In this document: piece after piece, positions 1 through 5,012 of the stretch
How the letters are laid out: each line of letters opens with the position of its first letter
How positions within the stretch are numbered: the stretch's first letter is position 1
Assembly (NCBI GenBank): GCA_020851855.1
Contig: JADZBY010000533.1
Coordinates: 1-5,418, forward strand
Length of the DNA stretch: 5,418 nucleotides
Reading direction: 5' to 3'
Origin: Anaerolineae bacterium
Lineage (GTDB): Bacteria; Chloroflexota; Anaerolineae; Aggregatilineales; UBA2796
Program-made: the position numbers and the translations under genes
The notes under the pieces: model-generated
The model's input: only the letters and a program-made list of their open reading frames with translations
Database searches by the model: none
What the model was told of the DNA's origin: nothing

Positions 1-73
1 CGCCCGTGATCACGAGGGCGGCCATTAGTGAAAATGCCAGAATCCGCACCCGAAGCGTTGTCGTTTTGTGCAT
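1..73 (-). CDS. Start of a divergent gene encoding a putative exported or membrane-anchored protein (partial)
   Basis: Read on the minus strand, an ATG at 73-71 opens a frame that stays open to the left edge (24 codons). The visible product starts MHKTTTLRVR and continues with the hydrophobic run ILAFSLMAALVITG. A basic N-terminus followed by an uninterrupted apolar helix is typical of a Sec signal peptide or a signal anchor. An AAGGAG sequence lies at 91-86, 12 bases before the ATG; that spacing is rather long but usable. GTG at 49 and ATG at 25 are alternative starts, but both would remove the basic residues. No cleavage site or lipobox cysteine is visible before the edge. The gene runs divergently from asd and shares its control region. 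Its function cannot be told from this fragment. The call rests on RBS, start and signal-like composition together and is moderately secure. Confidence 0.55.
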   Translation of the reverse strand, partial: MHKTTTLRVRILAFSLMAALVITG

Positions 74-85
74 CGCGGGGTTATG

Positions 86-91
86 CTCCTT
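86..91 (-). promoter_or_regulatory. Ribosome binding site of the divergent minus-strand gene
   Basis: The minus strand reads AAGGAG here, a near-perfect Shine-Dalgarno core. It lies 12 bases upstream of the ATG at 73-71. It is the main reason to believe in the truncated left-edge gene and in its ATG rather than the internal GTG or ATG. Confidence 0.5.
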
Positions 92-109
92 ACATCCCAG
101 TGGGCGTTC

Positions 110-133
110 ATCGTTCAAAACTTCTTGAACGAT
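110..133. promoter_or_regulatory. Perfect palindrome, candidate operator in the divergent control region
   Basis: ATCGTTCAA (110-118) and TTGAACGAT (125-133) are perfect inverted repeats of 9 bp around a 6-base centre (AACTTC). Further half-sites flank it: GTTCA at 106-110 and TGAAC at 135-139, so four GTTCA/TGAAC elements lie within 34 bp. Two-fold symmetry of this size between two divergent genes is typical of a site for a dimeric repressor. It sits immediately downstream of a candidate minus-strand -10 box, where a bound repressor would block that promoter. No T-run follows on either strand, so it does not look like an intrinsic terminator. In the minus-strand leader RNA the same sequence could fold into a 9-bp hairpin with a 6-base loop. 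The regulator is not identifiable. Confidence 0.55.
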
Positions 134-142
134 CTGAACCTA

Positions 143-171
143 ATTGTACGGTGTTTCACAAGAATCCGCAA
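143..171 (-). promoter_or_regulatory. Candidate sigma-70-type promoter for the divergent gene
   Basis: On the minus strand, TTGCGG (171-166) is separated by 17 bases from TACAAT (148-143). The -10 box matches TATAAT at five of six positions; the -35 box matches TTGACA only at the TTG. The predicted transcription start near 136 would place the palindrome at 110-133 directly over the initially transcribed region. The region is AT-richer than the surrounding genes. There is no experimental support, and the -35 box is weak. Confidence 0.35.
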
Positions 172-177
172 TCGGGC

Positions 178-183
178 GGGGAG
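178..183 (+). promoter_or_regulatory. Ribosome binding site that sets the asd start
   Basis: GGGGAG lies 9 bases before the ATG at 193. It supports that start over an in-frame ATG at 28, which would add 55 residues with no family resemblance ahead of the first Rossmann strand. Confidence 0.5.
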
Positions 184-192
184 CGTGGTGTC

Positions 193-1281
193 ATGAATCG
201 TCTCGACGTGGCCGTATTGGGGGCGACCGGCGCAGTCGGCCAGCGCTTCATCCAACTTCTGGCCGACCATCCCTGGTTCCGGGTGGCCGAAGTGGCCGCC
301 TCGGAGCGCAGCGCGGGCAAGACCTACGCCGAGGCGGTCCGCTGGGTATTGCCCGGCGCGCCGCCGCCCGATGTGGCCGGGTTGACCGTGCTGCCGTTGG
401 ATGCAGCGTTCCGCTCGCCCATCGTCATGTCGGCGCTGCCCGGCGAGGTGGCGAAGACGTTGGAGCCGGAATTGGCCGCGCGGGGGCACGTCGTTTCGTC
501 GAACACCAGCTCGCACCGCATGGCCCCGGACGTGCCGCTGCTCTTGCCGGAGTTCAACGCGGACCACATCCGGCTCATCGAGACGCAGCGCAAGAATCGC
601 GGCTGGACGAGCGGCGCGCTGGTGACGATGTCCAATTGCACGCTCGTGGCGGTGGTGGCCGCGCTCGCCCCGTTGATGGACTTTGGCGTCGAAAAGGTGC
701 ACGTGGTCAGTATGCAGGCGCTCAGCGGCGCGGGCTATCCGGGCGTGCCGTCCTTCGACATTGCCGACAACGTCATCCCCTACATCGGCGGCGAAGAGGA
801 CAAGGTCGAAACGGAGCCGAAGAAAATCCTGGGCAGCCCCAACGGCGCGGGCATCGACCATGCGCCCATGCTGATCAGCGCGTCGTGCAACCGCGTGGCT
901 GTCCTGGACGGGCACACGGTATCCGTCTCGGTGGGCTTTGCGCGCCCGCCGTCGCCGGAGACGATCCGCGAGGCCTGGGAGCATTTCGAGGGGCACGAGA
1001 TGGCGCGTGGCTTGCCCAGCGCGCCGCAGCGGCCCATCTTCTACAACCCGGCCAATGACCGGCCCCAGCCGCGCCTGGACCGCGACGCCGGGCGCGGCAT
1101 GAGCACGACCATCGGGCGGCTGCGCCCGTGCGCGTTGCTGGATGTGAAGTTCATCGCGCTCTCGCACAATACGATTCGCGGCGCGGCGGGCGGCGCGATC
1201 TTCAACGCCGAACTGGTCGCGGCGCAAGGCTATATCCCCGGCTTCAACCCGGTGCTCGCCACGGCGTCCGCGTCGGCGTGA
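193..1281 (+). CDS. asd: Aspartate-semialdehyde dehydrogenase, archaeal/Chloroflexota-type
   Basis: The 362-residue product should catalyse NADPH-dependent reduction of L-aspartyl-4-phosphate to L-aspartate-4-semialdehyde in the cytoplasm, the branch point to lysine, threonine and methionine. The N-terminus LDVAVLGATGAVGQRF (4-19) holds the Rossmann GxxGxxG at G10, G13 and G16. The catalytic cysteine is C149 in MSNCT. QALSGAGYPG (175-184), EEDKVETEPKKILG (201-214) and VLDGHT with the likely catalytic H241 follow in family order. NTIRGAAG (326-333) is the conserved C-terminal dinucleotide-contacting segment. Length and motif spelling match the archaeal-type enzyme (the family I know as 'asd_EA') rather than the enterobacterial type. 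The ATG at 193 is preferred because of its RBS and because the family begins here. No lysC, dapA or hom is adjacent, and the next gene is 242 bp away, so asd looks monocistronic. No frameshift or missing active-site residue is seen. Confidence 0.95.
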   Translation: MNRLDVAVLGATGAVGQRFIQLLADHPWFRVAEVAASERSAGKTYAEAVRWVLPGAPPPDVAGLTVLPLDAAFRSPIVMSALPGEVAKTLEPELAARGHVVSSNTSSHRMAPDVPLLLPEFNADHIRLIETQRKNRGWTSGALVTMSNCTLVAVVAALAPLMDFGVEKVHVVSMQALSGAGYPGVPSFDIADNVIPYIGGEEDKVETEPKKILGSPNGAGIDHAPMLISASCNRVAVLDGHTVSVSVGFARPPSPETIREAWEHFEGHEMARGLPSAPQRPIFYNPANDRPQPRLDRDAGRGMSTTIGRLRPCALLDVKFIALSHNTIRGAAGGAIFNAELVAAQGYIPGFNPVLATASASA

Positions 1282-1330
1282 TCCTGACCGCGTGAACCTT
1301 TTCCCCACAACGGGGTTCCTGATCCATAGA
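1282..1330. other. Short spacer after asd with a weak hairpin
   Basis: CCCC (1303-1306) and GGGG (1312-1315) could pair around ACAAC, and GAACC (1294-1298) could instead pair with GGTTC (1314-1318). Neither stem is followed by a T-run, so this is at best a weak or factor-dependent end for the asd transcript. Nothing coding is visible. Confidence 0.25.
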
Positions 1331-1459
1331 GCCTCACCCCTGGCCCCTCTCCATCGCGTACGATGGAGAGGGGAATCGCCGCGCCTGGATTGCGTGAAGG
1401 GAAAAAGTAGTTCGCCTCTCCACGCCGAGTACAGCGTCGAGAGCGGTCAGGGGTGAGGC
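1331..1459. repeat. 129-bp MITE-like palindromic element built from two head-to-head repeat units
   Basis: The element is bounded by perfect 12-bp terminal inverted repeats, GCCTCACCCCTG (1331-1342) and CAGGGGTGAGGC (1448-1459). Just inside the left end is a hairpin with perfect 13-bp arms, CCCCTCTCCATCG (1344-1356) and CGATGGAGAGGGG (1361-1373), around CGTA. Just inside the right end is a weaker hairpin: CTCTC (1416-1420) with GAGAG (1439-1443), and ACGC with GCGT inside it. Read on the minus strand from 1459, the right half has the same order as the left half: GCCTCACCCCTG, then CTCTC, a stem-loop, then GAGAGG and GAA. It is therefore two inverted copies of a unit of about 50 bases. No reading frame inside looks real. 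Palindromic CCTCACCCC...GGAGAGGGG intergenic repeats are, to my knowledge, common in Chloroflexota. Whether this one is a MITE, a REP-like element or a bidirectional terminator cannot be decided here. Confidence 0.7.
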
Positions 1460-1513
1460 CTGCAACCCGGCGCGCGGCCCCGCGTAGATGTACGTGGCGC
1501 ACACGCATTCGCC

Positions 1514-1520
1514 AGAGGAA
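1514..1520 (+). promoter_or_regulatory. Ribosome binding site that favours the GTG start of the MFS fusion gene
   Basis: AGAGGAA lies just before GTG 1524, with about 5 bases between AGAGG and the start codon. The in-frame ATG at 1488 directly follows a TAG stop and has only CG-rich sequence before it, with no Shine-Dalgarno match. The GTG start is therefore preferred, although the gap is on the short side. Confidence 0.45.
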
Positions 1521-1523
1521 CCC

Positions 1524-4500
1524 GTGACTTCAGACGCTTCTGCCGCATCCGTCTCGAACAACGCCGCGTCATCCCGGCGCTGGCTGGCCTTTGCCCTGAT
1601 CTGCGTGCCGATCCTGATCGGCTCCATCGATCTGACGGCCATCGTCGTCGTGCTGCCCCAGGCCACGCTCGAATTGCTCGGCCCGCAAGGTCTGGCGCGC
1701 GCCGATCAGGCGCTCTGGGCGGTGACGGCGTATCTGCTGGCCTACACCATCAGCCTGGCGCTGGTGGGCCGCCTGAGCGACGTGCTGCCGCGCAAGGCCG
1801 TGTTCGTCGCCTGCATCGTGATCTTCATCCTCGGCGCGCTGTGGTCCGCCCTGGCGACGGATTTCCCGATGCAACTGCTGGCCGCGCTGCCCATCTGGCC
1901 CGACACGGCCATGCTGCCGCTCGTCTCGCTCATCGTGGGCCGCGTCATCCAGGCCATCGGCGCGGGCGCGAGCGTTTCGGTGGGCATGGCGCTCGTCAGC
2001 GACATTTTCCCCGCCGGAGAGCGCGACCGGCCCATCAGCCTGATCGGCGCGCTCGACTCGCTGGGCTGGGTCATCGGCAACCTGTACGCCGGGCTGATGC
2101 TCCAGGCCTTGCCGTCGTGGCGCTGGCTGTTCCTGATCAATGCCCTGGTGGCAGGCGGCGCGCTGATCCTGACCGTGATCGCCGTGCGCGGCGTGCGGCG
2201 GGTCGCGGCGGGCGCGCGTTTTGACCTGCGCGGCGCGATCCTGTTCGGGCTGGCGCTCACCGCGCTCACCATCGGCGTCGAAGCGCTCAACAAGCCGGGG
2301 GACGGGGGCCTGATCCTGACCGGGGCGAGCCTGCTGCTCTTTGTCGCCTTCGTCTGGACGCAGTTCCGACGCCGCCACGCCCTGATCGACATGCATTTCG
2401 TACGCCAGCCGGACGTGCGCGCCGCGCTCATCACAAACCTGATCGTCGGCTTCGGCCTGATCCTGGTCGTGGCGGGCGTGCCGCTCATCATCAACCTGCG
2501 CGCCGTGTTCTTGCGCGGCGAAGGGCTGCTCAGCGGGGCGCTCCTGGCGGGGATCATGCTCACCGCCCTGACCGCGCCGTTGGTGGTCGCCGCACTGGTG
2601 GGCGAACGGCGCTATCACCGGACGGGAGCGGGCCTGCCCGTCGCCACAGGGCTGGCGCTGGCCATCCTGGGATTCCTGCTGGCCAGCGCGTGGACGTACA
2701 CGTCTTCGTCGCTGGCCATCGCCGGGCCGCTGGCGCTGATCGGGGCCGGGCTGGGCCTGACCATCGGCCCGCTGAGCCTGGCCGTGATGGATGCGGCGGA
2801 AGAGGGCGAACGTGGGCTGGCCTCGTCGCTGGTCCTGGTCATGCGCCTGCTGGGCATGACGGTCGGCACGCCGCTGGCCGCCTCGTTGACGCTCAATCTG
2901 GCGAACGTGTGGGCCGATGAGCGCGCCAATACGCTCACAGCAAACTTCCGCGCCCTGGCCCGGCCCATGCTCGTGCCGCCCATGGCCACCGACGCGCTGG
3001 CCCGCGTGATGCTGCTCGGCGCGGCGGCGGGCGTCGCGGCGCTCGTCGTCTTCTACCTGCCGCGCCTCTGGCGGGCGATGCGCGTCCAGCGCTGGACGGC
3101 CCTGTTGGGCGGCGCCGTGCCGCTCGTCGCCGCCATCGGGCTGGTGACCGCCGCCGCCGCCTGGGATACGGCCAACAACCCGACCATCGTCTCGAACCCG
3201 GTCGCCGCGCAATTGCCGGAAGAAGTCGAGTTTTACACCGGCGTAAACCTGCAGCAGTTGTTCCTTTTGAACAGCCGCCGCCCGCTGGATGCCGTGGTCG
3301 ATATCGTGGACACCGTCGCCCTGCTCTTGCCGCCGCCGAGCGCGCAAGCCGCCAACGCGCCGCCATCCGAGCCGCCCGCCCAGCCCGAAGCGCCCACCGG
3401 CCCGACCATCGGCGCGCCGCCGCAGACCCAGCCGCCGGACACCGCCACCGACGCCATCGTGCGGGCGCTGTTCCGCCCGCGCGGCTGGACGAACGACAAC
3501 TACGCGGCTTTTTGCAGCGCGCCGGAGAACATCCCGCCCTCGGATTGGCAGTGGTGCTTCAACAACGGCCTGTTGAGCTGGATCGGCCCACAGGCGGCGC
3601 TGGCGCTGCTGCCCGGCGATGGCGTGTACGATTTCCTGTTCGCCTTCCAGGCCACGAACCGCAACAACGCTATCCAGTTCGTGGCCAATCTGGCGCGGGC
3701 GCTCGACCTGACGCTGCCCATCGGCGGCGCAAACGATATTCCCGTCCTGCAGATCAATGCCGGGACCGGCGAGGCGCGCGCGGTGGCGATCACCGACGCC
3801 TACGTGCTGGTCGGCACGCCGGGCGGCGTCGCGGCGACCATCCGGCGCTCCGGGCGCACGCTGGCCGAGCGCGACGAGTTTCGCCGCATCGTTGGCCAGT
3901 TGCAGCCGACCGATTTCGCCACGATCTTCTTCCGTTCCAGCGATCTCGAGGGCGAATTGCGCCCGGCGCTGACCAGCGTCTTCCATAGCCCGGTGGTCGA
4001 CGCCGCCGTGCGCATCCTGGAGCGCCTCTCGCCGGACTGGTTCACGCGCACGTCGGCGGAGCCGGTGGTGATGGGCATCGCCATGCGCGTGACGGAGACG
4101 CAGGTGGCGTTGAACGCGGTCGCCAGCCTGCCGGTCAGCCTGCAAGGGTTGCGCCCAACGCCCGTCCCGGCGAACGTACTGGGCCGTGTGCCGCAGAACG
4201 CGAGCGTGTGGCTGGCCGCCGACCTCGACGTGGCGGGCATGGCCAGCCAGATCGACCTGCAAAAAGCGCTGGAGACGGTCGCCCAGGAAAGCGGCGATGC
4301 GGCGCTTTCGCAGCAGCTTTCCAGCCCGCTGGTCCAGGGGCCGCTCACCGCGTTCGGGCGTGCGTTACAGCGTGTGCTGGCGCTGGCGCGCGGTGAGATG
4401 CTCTTTGCGGCCACGCCCGGCGATGCGACCGGCCAGCCCGCCGCGATCTACCTGCCGCTGCGTGACGGCGAGGGCAGCGCAGCGGTGGCCGCACTGAACG

Positions 4501-4901
4501 TGGTGCGCGCGCAGCTTGAGCTTTTTGCGCTGACCGGGCTGATCGAGGTGCACAGTGCGCCTGTTCCCGATGGCGAGGGCGCTGGCGCAATGATGGCCGT
4601 CACGGTGGGCGGGCCGCTGGTCGAGTCGTTCCTGCCGGGCGGCTTGCATTACGCGCTCACGGCGGATAACGTGCTCCTTGTGGCCGCCAGCGAGAACGCG
4701 CAGGCGCTCGCGCAGCTCTGGCCGGAAGGCGACGCGAGCGGCCTGCAGCGGCGTCTGGATGCGGTGCTGCCCGCCGCGCCGGACCGTTTCCTGTACGCGC
4801 AGGTCATCCCGCCGCAGCGTGGCTCCCAGGCGGCGCTGGTGCTCGGTGGCCGGATCGAGGGCCAGTCGGTGTACCTGGACGCCGTGCTGCAAACCGACTG
4901 A
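1524..4901 (+). CDS. DHA2-type MFS transporter fused to a large duplicated extracytoplasmic domain (DUF3352-like)
   Basis: The product is 1125 residues from GTG 1524 (1137 if ATG 1488 is used), about twice the usual 14-helix MFS length. Residues 20-520 contain fourteen apolar helices. D36 in DLTAIVVVLP fits the DHA2 first-helix motif, GRLSDVLPRK (82-91) is MFS motif A, R140 in RVIQAIGAGA is motif B, and WRWLFLIN (199-206) is typical of DHA2/EmrB-QacA proteins. Antiporter motif C is degenerate (G185-N186 and A189-G190 instead of GP and GG). A fifteenth helix (524-547) should place residues 548-1125 outside the cytoplasm. That region has a Pro/Ala-rich linker (about 603-642), only two cysteines (C664, C678), and two similar halves starting near P565 and P890. 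Segments such as DAYVLVGTP and RTLAERDEFRRIV recall DUF3352, from memory and tentatively. Substrate and the role of the ectodomain are unknown. The gene stands alone between repeat-bearing spacers. The MFS call is firm; the ectodomain family is not. Confidence 0.88.
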   Translation: MTSDASAASVSNNAASSRRWLAFALICVPILIGSIDLTAIVVVLPQATLELLGPQGLARADQALWAVTAYLLAYTISLALVGRLSDVLPRKAVFVACIVIFILGALWSALATDFPMQLLAALPIWPDTAMLPLVSLIVGRVIQAIGAGASVSVGMALVSDIFPAGERDRPISLIGALDSLGWVIGNLYAGLMLQALPSWRWLFLINALVAGGALILTVIAVRGVRRVAAGARFDLRGAILFGLALTALTIGVEALNKPGDGGLILTGASLLLFVAFVWTQFRRRHALIDMHFVRQPDVRAALITNLIVGFGLILVVAGVPLIINLRAVFLRGEGLLSGALLAGIMLTALTAPLVVAALVGERRYHRTGAGLPVATGLALAILGFLLASAWTYTSSSLAIAGPLALIGAGLGLTIGPLSLAVMDAAEEGERGLASSLVLVMRLLGMTVGTPLAASLTLNLANVWADERANTLTANFRALARPMLVPPMATDALARVMLLGAAAGVAALVVFYLPRLWRAMRVQRWTALLGGAVPLVAAIGLVTAAAAWDTANNPTIVSNPVAAQLPEEVEFYTGVNLQQLFLLNSRRPLDAVVDIVDTVALLLPPPSAQAANAPPSEPPAQPEAPTGPTIGAPPQTQPPDTATDAIVRALFRPRGWTNDNYAAFCSAPENIPPSDWQWCFNNGLLSWIGPQAALALLPGDGVYDFLFAFQATNRNNAIQFVANLARALDLTLPIGGANDIPVLQINAGTGEARAVAITDAYVLVGTPGGVAATIRRSGRTLAERDEFRRIVGQLQPTDFATIFFRSSDLEGELRPALTSVFHSPVVDAAVRILERLSPDWFTRTSAEPVVMGIAMRVTETQVALNAVASLPVSLQGLRPTPVPANVLGRVPQNASVWLAADLDVAGMASQIDLQKALETVAQESGDAALSQQLSSPLVQGPLTAFGRALQRVLALARGEMLFAATPGDATGQPAAIYLPLRDGEGSAAVAALNVVRAQLELFALTGLIEVHSAPVPDGEGAGAMMAVTVGGPLVESFLPGGLHYALTADNVLLVAASENAQALAQLWPEGDASGLQRRLDAVLPAAPDRFLYAQVIPPQRGSQAALVLGGRIEGQSVYLDAVLQTD

Positions 4902-4903
4902 TT

Positions 4904-4943
4904 CACGCCGTACTCCGTGTGGAGAACGACCAGGGGTGACGCC
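4904..4943 (-). repeat. Degenerate third unit of the CCTCACCCC-type repeat
   Basis: The 40 bases align without gaps to 1421-1460, the right half of the upstream element, with 29 of 40 identities by hand count, including the nine bases CAGGGGTGA. On the minus strand it begins GCGTCACCCCTGG, one mismatch from the element terminus GCCTCACCCCTG. A short hairpin, CTCC (4913-4916) with GGAG (4921-4924) around GTGT, sits where the other units have their stem-loop. It starts two bases after the stop codon of the MFS fusion gene. It may be a decayed or solo unit and may act in transcript termination, though there is no T-run. Confidence 0.5.
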
Positions 4944-4987
4944 ATCCCGCTTCTGGGCATTTTCGGGCGCGCCGGTTTATTTTCTCT

Positions 4988-4993
4988 GATAAT
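4988..4993 (+). promoter_or_regulatory. Candidate -10 box for the VOC dioxygenase gene
   Basis: GATAAT matches TATAAT at five of six positions and lies in an AT-rich island (about 4976-5000) that stands out in otherwise GC-rich DNA. It is 19 bases before the ATG at 5013, leaving a short leader with the RBS. No convincing -35 box is seen at the expected distance, where the sequence is GC-rich. The call is tentative. Confidence 0.3.
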
Positions 4994-5012
4994 GATGACA
5001 GAGGGAGCGCCC

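Noticed and set aside
28..192. N-terminal extension of asd to an ATG at 28
   Set aside because: The 55 extra residues resemble no part of the family, run across the palindrome and promoter-like region, and overlap the divergent gene start. ATG 193 has its own RBS and fits the family start.
115..1308. 397-codon open frame on the minus strand over asd
   Set aside because: The translation is Arg-rich and without motifs, and the opposite strand encodes a clear, intact enzyme. It is a shadow of codon bias.
1331..1459. CRISPR array
   Set aside because: The repeated units are inverted relative to each other rather than direct, there are only two of them, and no regular spacer length exists.
1488..1523. 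ATG 1488 as start of the MFS fusion gene
   Set aside because: It directly follows an in-frame TAG, has no Shine-Dalgarno sequence, and adds only 12 residues. GTG 1524 with AGAGGAA upstream is the better start, though not certain.
1569..4262. 897-codon open frame on the minus strand
   Set aside because: It lies wholly antisense to the MFS fusion gene. Its translation is a low-complexity mix of Arg, Gln, Asp, His and Gly with no hydrophobic core or family motif, as expected for the antisense shadow of a GC-rich gene.
4964..4985. Intrinsic terminator at GGCGCGCC followed by GGTTTATTTTCT
   Set aside because: The palindrome leaves only about a 3-bp stem once a loop is allowed, and the T-run is interrupted and not adjacent to the stem. 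It is too weak to call.
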